Shown here: one piece after another, positions 52,161 through 61,287 of the stretch | Position numbering within the stretch: the stretch's first letter is position 1 | Layout: every line of letters starts with the position of its first letter | DNA from: Paenibacillus ehimensis NBRC 15659 | Lineage (GTDB): Bacteria; Bacillota; Bacilli; Paenibacillales; NBRC-103111 | Assembly: GCF_004000785.1 (NCBI RefSeq) | Contig: NZ_BILX01000005.1 | Coordinates: forward strand, 1 to 64,000 | Direction: 5' to 3' | DNA: 64,000 bases | Made by a program: the position numbers and the translations under genes | Notes under the pieces: generated by a model | What the model was told of the DNA's origin: nothing | Databases searched by the model: none | The model's input: only the letters and a program-made list of their open reading frames with translations

Positions 52161-53914
52161 GAAGACTGGACTCCTTTTTGGACTGAGAACTTCCGGACCA
52201 GATGCAGCAGCCCCATTCCCACCATAATCAAGAGGACGATCAGACTGGACAATGCGGTAGAGTACAAGGTATTCCCGGCTTGCTCGAAGCCGAAGATCGT
52301 CACGCCGATCGTCTGCGAGCCGGTCGACCATAATAGCGCGGACACCGTAAGCTCCGTGAACGCCGTCAGAAAGACGAGGAATGCGCCGCTCAGCAGCCCC
52401 GGCAGCAGCAAGGGAAGCAGGACGAAGGCCCACTTCTTCCAAAATCCCGCGCCGAAAATATGCGCCGCCTCCTCCATCGAAGGATCGATTTGCGTGAATG
52501 CCGTAATGCCCGCCCGCACCTGCAAAATCATGAACCGGCATACATACGCGATAAACAAAATGCGGATCGAGCCGTAAATGCCGGGGTTCCAGCCGGGAAT
52601 CGGCTGCATCCACGCGAAGATCATCGCGAGACCGAATACGATCCCGGGCAGCGTATAAGGCAGGGCTACGGCAAGCTCCGCCGATTTGGTCAGCCATGAA
52701 GGCTTGCGCACCCGTACATAAGCGAGCAAGGAGCCGAGCACGAGACAAATAACCAGCGTCGTCGCCGATAGCGTCAGACTGTTTTGGATCGACTGCCATA
52801 CTTTTTCGTTTTCCAGCAAAATGTATTTATAGTTCGAAAGCGTCAAATTCGCCGGTTGAAAAGGAAGCCCGTACGCTTTTTTCAAAGAAAGGGCGATCAT
52901 GGACAAGAGCGGCACGACCGTGATGACCGCGAGAAACGCCCATACCGCCGCGGTGACCCAAGTCCGATGCTTCCCCAGCGCAAAGCGCGGGCTGTGATCG
53001 ACGATGACCGTATCGGCCGCTTTGATTTTGCGGACTGCGAGCCATTGCAGCAGCGTGCCGATGATGGCGATCACTCCGAGCATGACGGATAAAGCGGCGC
53101 CGCGGGAGAAGGCGGACGGGCCGAAGCCGATAATCTCCTCGTAAATGAGCGTGCTAAGCACGGAAATCTGCTTCGGAATGCCCAGGAACGCAGGGATTCC
53201 GAAGTTGTCGAGCGAGGCCAGAAACGCCAGCAGCCCGCCGGCCGTCAAGCCGGGCAACGCCAGAGGAAGGGTGACCAGACGGAACGTTTTCCATCTTCCG
53301 GCCCCGCTGGCTCTTGTCGCCCATTCCAGATCGCGCGGGATTTTTTTCAGCACATCCACGGTCAGCAAATACACCAGCGGAAAGTGATGAATCCCCATGA
53401 CGAAAATAATGCCGCCGTAGCTGTACATGCTCCAAGGTTTGGCATCCGGGTTCACCAGATGCAGCAGACTGGCCGCAAGCCCTTGGCTGCCCATGAAGGA
53501 AGACCAGGACAGCGTCAAGACATAAGACGGCAGTATAAAAGAAAGCAGCATCGCCATGTGCAGCGTCTTCTTGTGCTTGATGTCGCTGTAAGCCATCAGC
53601 CAAGCCGCCAGCACGCCGAGCACAATCGAGACGAGAGAGGAACCGGCCACGATGACGAACGTATCGTTTAACGTCTTCCACAGGCGGCTTTGCTGCAGCA
53701 TTTCCGAGTAGTGCGCCAGCGTCGGACCGGCGCTGCCCTGCATGCTTAAAACGATCAGCTTGCCGATCGGCAGGACGAAGAAGACGAGCAGAAGAACAAG
53801 GGCGACGCCTATAAGAACCCGTTTCAGAAGAAAGGAAGGAAAGGATAAGGGGGCGGGCTTGTCCCCCTTCCCCCCTTGGGTCCGTTCAAACGGAATTTGT
53901 TTGGAATCGATCAT
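52157..53914 (-). CDS. ABC permease with two fused membrane domains, FbpB/ThiP type
   Basis: 585 residues, about twelve membrane segments in two halves, each with an EAA loop: DLEWATRASGAGRWKTF and SMEEAAHIFGAGFWKKW. This duplicated form is typical of FbpB/SfuB iron(III) and ThiP thiamine permeases and of 2-aminoethylphosphonate systems. Start ATG at 53914; its end overlaps the ATPase gene. Substrate cannot be read from the permease. Confidence 0.92.
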   Translation of the reverse strand: MIDSKQIPFERTQGGKGDKPAPLSFPSFLLKRVLIGVALVLLLVFFVLPIGKLIVLSMQGSAGPTLAHYSEMLQQSRLWKTLNDTFVIVAGSSLVSIVLGVLAAWLMAYSDIKHKKTLHMAMLLSFILPSYVLTLSWSSFMGSQGLAASLLHLVNPDAKPWSMYSYGGIIFVMGIHHFPLVYLLTVDVLKKIPRDLEWATRASGAGRWKTFRLVTLPLALPGLTAGGLLAFLASLDNFGIPAFLGIPKQISVLSTLIYEEIIGFGPSAFSRGAALSVMLGVIAIIGTLLQWLAVRKIKAADTVIVDHSPRFALGKHRTWVTAAVWAFLAVITVVPLLSMIALSLKKAYGLPFQPANLTLSNYKYILLENEKVWQSIQNSLTLSATTLVICLVLGSLLAYVRVRKPSWLTKSAELAVALPYTLPGIVFGLAMIFAWMQPIPGWNPGIYGSIRILFIAYVCRFMILQVRAGITAFTQIDPSMEEAAHIFGAGFWKKWAFVLLPLLLPGLLSGAFLVFLTAFTELTVSALLWSTGSQTIGVTIFGFEQAGNTLYSTALSSLIVLLIMVGMGLLHLVRKFSVQKGVQSS

Positions 53915-53933
53915 GGACTATGCGCTCCGCTTC

Positions 53934-55013
53934 TTACTGCCCGAAGACGGAGGTGAACTGTTTCTTGTCCGCTTCACGGGCTTCCGTCAGTTTGGAAATC
54001 TCCGAGGAAATGACTTTAAATTGATTGATGCTTTTCAGTCCTTTCGGGGCTTCGACGCCTTCGCGGATCGGCGTGTACCCGATGCTGGATGCCAGCTTTT
54101 GACCGTCCTCGGACAGGACGAAGTCCACGAACGCTTGGGCCGCTTTTTCATTGGCCGCATTTTTCAAAATGCCGATCGGCTCGGTAATGACCGGAACGCC
54201 TTCCGACGGATACACCAATTCAACCGGGGAGCCCTTCGCCTTCTCGCGGGCGACGAGATAATCGACGACCATGCCGTACGATTTCTCCCCGCTTGCCACG
54301 GCGTTCAGCACCGCGCCGTTGCCTTTGACGACCGAGACGTTGTTGGCCTTCAAGCTCTTGAAGAAATCCCAGCCGAAGCCGTCCGTGCGGGAGAAGACGC
54401 CGACGTTATACGCCGCTGCGCCGGAGTACAGCGGACTCGGCATGATTCCGGCATCCTTGCTCTCGGCCGCGGCGAGCGCCTTCCAGGAAGTCGGCGGCGT
54501 TTTTACCTTTTGGGTATTGACCGCAAGCACGGTGGCCATCACCTTCGTACCGGAGTAAGCGCCGTCCGGATCGACGAGATCTTTCGGAACTTTCGCCAGC
54601 TCGGGCGATTTATAGGAAGCGAGCAAATTTTGCTTTTTCAAGCCTTCGAACGTCACGGCGTCGGCCAGCAGGAGAACGTCGGCTTGCACTTTGCCCGCTT
54701 GATTCTCCGCTTGCAGCTTCGCGGTCACTTCCTCGGTACCGGAGCGGAAGCTTTCCACCTTCACGTCGGGATATTTCTTATTGAAAGCCGCGACGAGCTT
54801 CGTGACGTCGTCTTCCGGCTGGGACGTATAGAACGTAAGCTTGCCTGAAGGGATGTTCGCATCTTGTTTGGGCGCTTCTTGCTTGGCAGGCTCCTGCTTC
54901 CCGCCGGGCTGCGCTCCTTGGTTCGCCGCCGGCTGCCCGCTCGTGCCGCAACCGCTGAATACGAGTAATGCCGTCAAGCTCACCAGTAAAGAACCTTTTT
55001 TCAACAACCTCAT
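53934..55013 (-). CDS. Solute-binding lipoprotein, FbpA/AfuA type
   Basis: 359 residues. Lipobox VFSGCG (Cys about 21), a Gln/Lys/Pro linker, then a type-2 periplasmic binding fold: KLTFYTSQPEDDVTKLVAAFNKKYPDVKVESFRSGTEEV, AADV-like core DVLLLADAVTFEGLKK, and IGILKNAANEKAAQAFVDFVLSEDGQ. Pattern fits the Fe(III)/2-aminoethylphosphonate/phosphoglycerate cluster; the two Tyr ligands of ferric-binding proteins are not obvious, so iron is uncertain. ATG at 55013 has AGGGAGA close by; a TTG at 55028 is possible. A TTGACA lies about 50 bases upstream on the minus strand. Confidence 0.88.
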   Translation of the reverse strand: MRLLKKGSLLVSLTALLVFSGCGTSGQPAANQGAQPGGKQEPAKQEAPKQDANIPSGKLTFYTSQPEDDVTKLVAAFNKKYPDVKVESFRSGTEEVTAKLQAENQAGKVQADVLLLADAVTFEGLKKQNLLASYKSPELAKVPKDLVDPDGAYSGTKVMATVLAVNTQKVKTPPTSWKALAAAESKDAGIMPSPLYSGAAAYNVGVFSRTDGFGWDFFKSLKANNVSVVKGNGAVLNAVASGEKSYGMVVDYLVAREKAKGSPVELVYPSEGVPVITEPIGILKNAANEKAAQAFVDFVLSEDGQKLASSIGYTPIREGVEAPKGLKSINQFKVISSEISKLTEAREADKKQFTSVFGQ

Positions 55014-55129
55014 TCTCTCCCTACGCAATGGATTTGTATGTGTATATGTTCAGTATATAGAGCATTTGTCAAACGGCTGTTAACTTGAATATCAACATTT
55101 ATAAATATCCTACATACCGATCGAATAAC

Positions 55130-55987
55130 TCAGGATAAAAGATAGCGCCGGACCGCTACGGCCACGCCGTCTTCCTCGTTGCTTGCCGTCACCGCGTCCG
55201 CAGCCTGCTTCACCCGGTCGCTGCTGTTCGCCATCGCAATGCCGAGCCCAGCCCACCCCAGCATGTCCACATCGTTGTCGTAATCGCCGATCGCCGCGAC
55301 TTCGGCCGCGTGCATCCCGTATATTCGGCAAAGCGCTTCAAGCGCCGTTCGCTTGCTGATGCCGTCCGCATTGATATCGAAGCGCCGCTGTCCCGTTTTC
55401 GTCAAAGCCAATTCGTTCCACGACCGCAGCTCGTCATACAACTTGATCAGCAATTCGGGGTCTTCGCTAATGACCGTCGCCTTGTATAACGGCTCGGACG
55501 CCGCTTCGGCAAACGCGGCCAGATCGCCCGTCTGCTTCACCTGAATGAGGTCGGCTTGCTCCCGGTAGTTCTCATAGGTTAACGGCCTGTCCGGGTCGAC
55601 GACGACGTTGGCCAGCGGCCAACTTGCGTTCATCTCGTTCATTTGCTCCACAAACAGCGTTCGGTAACCGTAAAAGTGTACATAGGCGCCGGCTTCCGCC
55701 GCCTGCTCCGCGATACGCCTTGCCGTTTCGGGCCGGATCGGAAAGCCCTGCACCCGTTCGCCGGTTTCCGCATCCAAGATGACGGCGCCGTTGAAGGCAA
55801 TCAAGCAGCCGTGCATCCCCACGTGCCGGGCGTGGAGCCAGACCGATGCGGGGAAGCGTCCCGAAGCGATGGTGACGTTCACCCCCTTTCGAATCGCGGC
55901 TTGCAAAGTGTCGCGAACGGCAGGCGTGATGATTTTGCTGCGGTTCAGCAGCGTGCCGTCCATATCCAAGGCAAGTAATCGATACAT
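55130..55987 (-). CDS. Cof-type HAD superfamily phosphatase
   Basis: 285 residues. Motif I LLALDMDGTLLNRS, motif II TIASGRFP, and the C-terminal SKRTALEALCRIYG, AAIGDYDNDVDMLGWAGLGIAMANSSDRVK hold all four HAD motifs; cap is of the Cof type. Likely a sugar-phosphate phosphatase. Start ATG at 55987. It follows the YhfI-like gene by 27 bases and precedes the lipoprotein gene on the same strand. Confidence 0.9.
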   Translation of the reverse strand: MYRLLALDMDGTLLNRSKIITPAVRDTLQAAIRKGVNVTIASGRFPASVWLHARHVGMHGCLIAFNGAVILDAETGERVQGFPIRPETARRIAEQAAEAGAYVHFYGYRTLFVEQMNEMNASWPLANVVVDPDRPLTYENYREQADLIQVKQTGDLAAFAEAASEPLYKATVISEDPELLIKLYDELRSWNELALTKTGQRRFDINADGISKRTALEALCRIYGMHAAEVAAIGDYDNDVDMLGWAGLGIAMANSSDRVKQAADAVTASNEEDGVAVAVRRYLLS

Positions 55988-56014
55988 GGCTTCGCTCCGT
56001 TTCAAAAGTCTAGG

Positions 56015-56749
56015 TCAAACCGTGTACATGCTGGCCGAGTCGGGCAGATACACCGGGCCGCCGAAGACGGCGCTTGCCGTTTGCTTCATCAGCTCGAAGT
56101 TCCCGTCGCTGGGCAAATGCACGAGCACCAGCTTCTTCACGCGTGCTTTCTCGGCAATCGCGGCCGCTTGACCGGCGTCCATATGTCCTTGTCCCGTTGT
56201 GTGATAACTGCCTTCGCAAATCGTCGCTTCACAGAGGAAAATATCCGCGTCCCTGGCCAGCTCAATCAGCGATTCGCAATAGGAGGTATCGCCCGAATAG
56301 ACGAGGACCTTGCCTTTGTACGTGATTTTGACCGCAAAACAGGAAATCGTGTGCTCGACTGGGACGAATTCGATATCCGCGCCCGCGAGCCGGACCTTCA
56401 AATCCGGGCGGATCGGCGTAATGTCCGAGTGCGGACCGTGCAGCTTGACGAGCATGTCCGACGGCTCCTCCGGCGCAAAGAGCTTGAGCCTCTCGCTCAT
56501 CCGGTTATTGCGGAGAGCTCCGACGGCGGCGTACTGCAATATCCCGATATCCGCCATATGATCGTGATGCAAGTGGGACAGAATGACGCCGGACAGCCGT
56601 TCGACACTCGTATGATAAGGAAGCCGGCTCATCACCCCGCTTCCGCAATCCAGCAAAATCTGTCCCTCGTCCGTTGTGACCAAGTATCCCGCAGTTGCTC
56701 CGCCGGCAGAGGGATACCCTCCCCAGTAGCCTAAAATCGTTACCTGCAA
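56015..56749 (-). CDS. Metallo-beta-lactamase-fold hydrolase, YhfI-like
   Basis: About 244 residues. Metal site LSHLHHDHMADIG (HxHxDH), later VEHTISC, VYSGDTSYC and DAGQAAAIAEKARVKKLVLVHL complete a binuclear zinc site of the RNase Z/YhfI group. The start was placed at the TTG at 56749: GAGGTG lies six bases upstream, the first residues QVTILGYWGGYP then match family N termini and the length equals that of YhfI. A GTG three codons earlier is possible. First gene of a probable pair with the HAD gene. Confidence 0.85.
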   Translation of the reverse strand: MQVTILGYWGGYPSAGGATAGYLVTTDEGQILLDCGSGVMSRLPYHTSVERLSGVILSHLHHDHMADIGILQYAAVGALRNNRMSERLKLFAPEEPSDMLVKLHGPHSDITPIRPDLKVRLAGADIEFVPVEHTISCFAVKITYKGKVLVYSGDTSYCESLIELARDADIFLCEATICEGSYHTTGQGHMDAGQAAAIAEKARVKKLVLVHLPSDGNFELMKQTASAVFGGPVYLPDSASMYTV

Positions 56750-56903
56750 TGCCTTCACCTCAAGTTGTCGTTTTCCATCGCTTTTTACATTTGTTCTTGT
56801 CGTGTACATTTGTCATAAATATAGGTCCAAAGGGGTGGAGGGTCAAGTTAAGATACTGTAAATGACCCGGACAGATTCGGGCACATCAAGATGTAACGTA
56901 TGC

Positions 56904-56940
56904 AAAAAGAACCCCGTCATGGCGCCATGACGGAGCTCCT
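56904..56940 (-). terminator. Rho-independent terminator of the Nudix gene
   Basis: The 20-base perfect palindrome CCGTCATGGCGCCATGACGG (56914-56933) is extended by a few bases and followed on the minus strand by TTCTTTTTG. Confidence 0.85.
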
Positions 56941-56945
56941 TTACG

Positions 56946-57425
56946 TTACCGATCCGGTTCGAACAGACGATAGACGGTCCTTTTGGCCGTGCTCGGCTCA
57001 GACTTGACTTGCTGTTTCTGCAAGATGACATCCCCTTGATTGCGGGCGGCATCTCGTATCCTTTGCACGGTAAATTTGGAGATGGGCGCAGGGAGCTTAT
57101 CCACCAAGAAAAATCCGACTTCCGCGATTTCTTTGCCGTCCGGTACGGGCGTCCCCTCCCATTCGGTTACTTTAAAGTCAAAAACATAGGCATTGCGCCC
57201 GGATAAATAATAGATGCCCGACAACGTAAAATCGGCCGGATGCATCGCTACCTGGATTTCTTCCTGGCATTCGCGGATGGCGGTTTCCCATGCCGCCTCG
57301 CCTTCCCTTTGCCGGCCTCCCGGCAGCCCCCATTTCCTTTTCCCGTCCGCATGACGAACCAGAAGAACCCTGCCGGCATCGTCGAAGATGACGAAGCCCG
57401 CCCGAATGATTGTTTTTGACGGCAT
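56946..57425 (-). CDS. Nudix hydrolase
   Basis: 159 residues. The Nudix box is GGRQREGEAAWETAIRECQEEIQV: the REcQEE core is intact but the usual Gly near its end is Gln. Preceded by AGFVIFDDAGRVLLVRHADGKRKWGLPGG. Acts on a nucleoside-diphosphate-linked substrate, unknown which. ATG at 57425 with GGGGAGGTGGAG upstream fixes the start. Single gene with own terminator. Confidence 0.9.
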   Translation of the reverse strand: MPSKTIIRAGFVIFDDAGRVLLVRHADGKRKWGLPGGRQREGEAAWETAIRECQEEIQVAMHPADFTLSGIYYLSGRNAYVFDFKVTEWEGTPVPDGKEIAEVGFFLVDKLPAPISKFTVQRIRDAARNQGDVILQKQQVKSEPSTAKRTVYRLFEPDR

Positions 57426-57512
57426 AACCGCTCCACCTCCCCTGGATGTAGTGTATGCTGCCAAGGTCTAAAAAGAGCGAGGCCGATTTTGATGTCTAAC
57501 GAAATCGCAGCG

Positions 57513-57521
57513 TGGTATAAT
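57513..57521 (+). promoter_or_regulatory. Extended -10 promoter of the Rpn-family gene
   Basis: TGGTATAAT, a TGn extension with a perfect -10 box, 23 bases before the start codon. No -35 box is apparent, and the leader is very short. Confidence 0.65.
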
Positions 57522-57544
57522 GTTAGTGATTGGAGATGATCCGA

Positions 57545-58390
57545 ATGACGGAACTGCTGGACCCGCGGAACGATTTTGTGTTTAAACGAATTTTCGGCAG
57601 CGAAGAGAACAAAGATGTGCTGCTGGCCTTTCTGAACCATACGTTCATGGAGGCAGGCGAACCGCCGCTGACCGAGATCGTGCTGCTCAATCCTTACACC
57701 GAGAAAGACGCTCCATACGATAAGCAATCCATCTTTGACATCTGGGCCAAAACCGCCGAGGGCAAGCTGATTAATGTCGAGATGCAGCTGTTCAACAAAT
57801 ATGATAACGAAAAGCGCACCTTGTACTATTGGGGGAAACGTTACTCCAGCCAGCTTCAAGAGGGGCAAACCTACAAAGCCTTGAAGAAGTGCGTCACGAT
57901 CAACATTTTGAATTTTTCTTTCCTGCCCAACGACCGTTACCACAGCGTCTTTCACCTGCGGGAGGATCATACGCTGATTCCCCTCATCGACGACCTTGAG
58001 GTGCATTTCATCGAGCTGCCGAAGCTTGACGATCGCGCCGTTCCGGTGGAAGGCGGCTTGGTCAACTGGCTGTTGTTCCTGAAAGGCGTAGATAAATCCA
58101 ACTGGGAGGTGCTGGCCATGAACGAACCGACATTGAAGAAAGCGATGACGACGCTCGAATTCCTGAGTCAGGACGCCGAAGCCCGCAGGCTGTACGAAGC
58201 AAGGCAAAAATATTTGCACGACGAAGCCTCGATGATTGAAGGAGCGCGGACGGAAGGAAAAACCCAAGGAATATTACATGGAAAAATTGAAGTTGCCAAA
58301 AACATGCTGTCGATGGGCCTGGACATTCAATTGATCATCAAGGCGACCGGATTATCGGAAGAAGAGATCCACGCCCTGAAGCCGATGTAA
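57545..58390 (+). CDS. Rpn family recombination-promoting nuclease/putative transposase
   Basis: 281 residues. The N-terminal LLDPRNDFVFKRIFGSEENKDVLLAFLNHTF is the hallmark of the Rpn/PDDEXK_2 family; the nuclease core shows IFDIWAKTAEGKLINVEMQL (Asp and E-x-Q of the PD-(D/E)xK site). The C terminus has a helical repeat region ending in MLSMGLDIQLIIKATGLSEEEI. Rpn proteins cut DNA and raise recombination in E. coli, and some act in defence or toxin pairs. ATG at 57545 with GGAGATGA upstream. Confidence 0.9.
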   Translation: MTELLDPRNDFVFKRIFGSEENKDVLLAFLNHTFMEAGEPPLTEIVLLNPYTEKDAPYDKQSIFDIWAKTAEGKLINVEMQLFNKYDNEKRTLYYWGKRYSSQLQEGQTYKALKKCVTINILNFSFLPNDRYHSVFHLREDHTLIPLIDDLEVHFIELPKLDDRAVPVEGGLVNWLLFLKGVDKSNWEVLAMNEPTLKKAMTTLEFLSQDAEARRLYEARQKYLHDEASMIEGARTEGKTQGILHGKIEVAKNMLSMGLDIQLIIKATGLSEEEIHALKPM

Positions 58391-58405
58391 GCCATCTTCG
58401 GATAC

Positions 58406-58438
58406 GAACGCCAGCCTTGCGGGCTGGCGTTTTTGCTA
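58406..58438 (+). terminator. Rho-independent terminator of the Rpn gene
   Basis: ACGCCAGCC-ttgcg-GGCTGGCGT followed by TTTTTG, 17 bases after the stop. Confidence 0.9.
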
Positions 58439-58466
58439 TTTCTCGCCCCAAAAAATGGAACAAATA

Positions 58467-58527
58467 TTGACGGCACGGAGATTCTCCCTACGATATCGCT
58501 TCAAATGCACCCGGAATGTTGTATAAT
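58467..58527 (+). promoter_or_regulatory. Promoter region of the YhgE/Pip gene
   Basis: TTGACG at 58467 with TACGAT 16 bases later, and further down a perfect TATAAT at 58522 without a clear -35 box, in an AT-rich stretch with repeated TATACT. One or both may be used. Confidence 0.5.
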
Positions 58528-58592
58528 ACTATACTATACTTAAAAATATAGGGAGTTTTGTTCTCCCGGCACGATGAAAGGTACAGATAACG

Positions 58593-61181
58593 ATGCGAAA
58601 AGTTTCTCTACGGACGGTACTGCGCATATATACTCACGATATCCGGCGTATTGTTACGAATTGGGTCACCCTGACGGTGGTCTGCGGACTCATTCTGTTG
58701 CCATCGCTTTACGCCTGGATTAACATTTATGCTTCCTGGGACCCCTACGCCAACACGAAGGGCATCAAGGTCGGGGTCGTCAATAACGACAAGGGAGGCA
58801 CGCTGCGAGGGGTTACCTTCAACATCGGGGACGAAATCGTTCACTCGCTGCAGCAGAACGAGAAGCTCGGCTGGACCTTCTATAATACGAAGGACGAGGG
58901 CATAGCCAAGGCGGAACATGGCGAGGTGTACGCCACCATTGTGATTCCCGACGATTTTTCGCTGAAAATGAGCACGATGCTCAGCGACCAGCCGGTTAAG
59001 CCCGAATTGGAATATTATGTGAACGAAAAGGAGAATGCCATCGCCGCGAAAATGACGGATGCGGGCGCCTCGACGATCCAGCGGGAGATCAGCACCTCCT
59101 TTGTCGAGACGGTGACGACAAAAGTATTCGAAAAGCTGAATCAAGCCGGAGCCGAGTTGGATCAGAAGTATCCCGAAATCGAAAAATACAAAAATTTGCT
59201 CTACACCCTGAACGAAAATATGCCGAAGCTGAACCAAAATCTGGATGAGATGCTGAACCGGGCGGAGAACGGCTTTACCCAGCTGGATAAGACGGCAGAT
59301 CATGTTCCTGCGGTTCAGGATACGCTCGGCAAACTGATCGAGCTGAACGACGGATTAAGCAAGGATATGTACAAAACCAGCGACGACTTGAAAGAAATCG
59401 CGCCGGATTTGCAAGAGAACCTGTATCTGCTTCAGACCATTTTCAATAAATTAACCGAGACGACCGAGGACGTGAACAACCAACTGACGGTGTATAAACC
59501 GGAGGTGCTCACCCAGCTCGACAATGCCGTTACAGATCTCGATCAGCTGCAAGAGCGGGTGAAGGATACTTCGGAGCAGCTTGAAAAAGCCGGCGTAACG
59601 GTGCCCGAAGAGACCCTTGCGATGGCGAGCGACATTGCAATCGAACTGAACCAGTTCCGGGTGCTTCTGTTAGATTTAAAAGCGAAGATCAAGGATGTTA
59701 ATGCCGTAGAGAATATTTTAAGTAAGCTGCAGCCGATCAACGACCGGGTTTTGGATAAGATCACCAAATTCCAGAATGCCGTCAACGAGCTGCTTGCTCC
59801 GATCGACGAAGCCTTGAATATCCGGACATTTGCCCGCCTGCGCGACAATCTGGAAAAAATGCGGCAGCTGTCTTCCGACATCAGCTCGTTTACCCGAAAT
59901 TTAAGTACGACGCTGGCCTATAAAAAGGCCGATTTGGACAGCAATCTGTCGCGAAACATCGAAACGATTAGCGACATGATCAACAGGATTCTTAAAAATG
60001 CCAATTCGTTGGCCCAATCCTCCGCCAAAGGTTCGTTTCAGCTCAGCAAAGACTTGAAACGTCTGGCCCAAAGGCTGGAGGAGTGGAAAGGCAAGACGGC
60101 CGATCTCCGGAAAAATATCGCAAACAACCAAAACCTGGAGAAACTGCTGCCGGATCTGGCCCGGATGAACTTTGCGATTGCGGGAGATATCGGCAAAGTA
60201 TCGCTTGCGCTCGACCAAACCCTGTTTCCGAAAACGGAATCTTATCTGCAAAAAGGCTCGATCCTTCTCGCCGATGTGAATGCGATTCTTGGCAACACGC
60301 AGGACGATTTGGCCGCAGCGAAGGATTTGATGACCAGCATGTCATCCGGGGGCAAAGTGGCGGTGGACGATATCCGGAATTTCAAAGAGCGTGTGCCGGA
60401 TCTTCAGCAGCGCCTGAGCGACCTGGCGGCGGTCTTCCAAAAAATCGACAACACGGTTGATGTCAAGGACATGATCAAGCTGCTGCAAAACCGGGGCATT
60501 GCAGACACCAACTTCCTTGCTCTTCCGGTAACGATGAGCACGCACCCGTTATTTCCGATCGCCAACTACGGAGCGGGGATGACGCCTTTTTATACAACGC
60601 TGTGCTTGTGGGTCGGTTGTCTGCTGCTCACGTCTCTGCTCACCGTCAAGTTCCAACCGGCGGATTTCAGCTTTACCTCGCATGAAGAGTACTTGGGCAA
60701 ATATCTTTTGTTTGCTACCTTATCCGTGCTGCAGGGACTTATCGTGGCGCTTGGGGACATCTTTTTGCTGAAAATCCACATTCAGGAAGCCGTGTTATTC
60801 GTCGGACTCACGCTCTTTTACTGTGTTGTATTTTCCATGATCGTGTACACGCTGGTTACGCTCTTTAACAATATCGGCAAATCGATCGGCGTTGTCCTGC
60901 TGGTGCTTCAGCTCGCCGGCTCGGGAGGCACGTTCCCGATTCAGGTGACACCGGCTTTCTTTCAAACGATTCATTCCATGCTTCCATTTACCTATGCGAT
61001 CAGCGGGCTGCGGGAAGCGCTCGCCGGGGTAAGCTACCCGACGCTGATGAGAGACGTCTGGACGCTGGTCGGATTTTTCTTCGCTTTTTTGGTCATAGGA
61101 TATATGTTCAAGCCGGCGCTTACGTCCTTTTTGAGCAAATATTCCAAGCAGCTGCATCATTCCGGGGTCATCGGACATTGA
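58593..61181 (+). CDS. YhgE/Pip-family membrane protein
   Basis: 862 residues. One N-terminal membrane segment (about 20-42) with NWVTLTVVCGLILLPSLYAWINIYASWDPY, a conserved external start GIKVGVVNNDKGG, a 550-residue helical coiled-coil-like external domain, and five or six membrane segments from about 660 on, of the ABC-2 permease type. The family includes the lactococcal phage infection protein Pip and the type VII accessory EsaA. No ESX genes are near, so its task here is unknown. Single gene with own promoter and terminator. Confidence 0.92.
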   Translation: MRKVSLRTVLRIYTHDIRRIVTNWVTLTVVCGLILLPSLYAWINIYASWDPYANTKGIKVGVVNNDKGGTLRGVTFNIGDEIVHSLQQNEKLGWTFYNTKDEGIAKAEHGEVYATIVIPDDFSLKMSTMLSDQPVKPELEYYVNEKENAIAAKMTDAGASTIQREISTSFVETVTTKVFEKLNQAGAELDQKYPEIEKYKNLLYTLNENMPKLNQNLDEMLNRAENGFTQLDKTADHVPAVQDTLGKLIELNDGLSKDMYKTSDDLKEIAPDLQENLYLLQTIFNKLTETTEDVNNQLTVYKPEVLTQLDNAVTDLDQLQERVKDTSEQLEKAGVTVPEETLAMASDIAIELNQFRVLLLDLKAKIKDVNAVENILSKLQPINDRVLDKITKFQNAVNELLAPIDEALNIRTFARLRDNLEKMRQLSSDISSFTRNLSTTLAYKKADLDSNLSRNIETISDMINRILKNANSLAQSSAKGSFQLSKDLKRLAQRLEEWKGKTADLRKNIANNQNLEKLLPDLARMNFAIAGDIGKVSLALDQTLFPKTESYLQKGSILLADVNAILGNTQDDLAAAKDLMTSMSSGGKVAVDDIRNFKERVPDLQQRLSDLAAVFQKIDNTVDVKDMIKLLQNRGIADTNFLALPVTMSTHPLFPIANYGAGMTPFYTTLCLWVGCLLLTSLLTVKFQPADFSFTSHEEYLGKYLLFATLSVLQGLIVALGDIFLLKIHIQEAVLFVGLTLFYCVVFSMIVYTLVTLFNNIGKSIGVVLLVLQLAGSGGTFPIQVTPAFFQTIHSMLPFTYAISGLREALAGVSYPTLMRDVWTLVGFFFAFLVIGYMFKPALTSFLSKYSKQLHHSGVIGH

Positions 61182-61186
61182 AGGGA

Positions 61187-61219
61187 AACGCCAGCCTCCG
61201 AAGGTTGGCGTTTTTTCTT
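61187..61219 (+). terminator. Rho-independent terminator of the YhgE/Pip gene
   Basis: AACGCCAGCCT-ccga-AGGTTGGCGTT then TTTTC, directly after the stop. Confidence 0.9.
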
Positions 61220-61287
61220 GTATGCCTGAATTGCCGTAGGTCTACTACCGATAAATAAGGTTAGAGAAGCTCGCCCCAAGGGAAAGG

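Noticed and set aside
56843-57052. 69-codon minus-strand frame overlapping the Nudix gene
   Set aside because: It covers the terminator and the end of the Nudix gene in another frame; no ribosome site.
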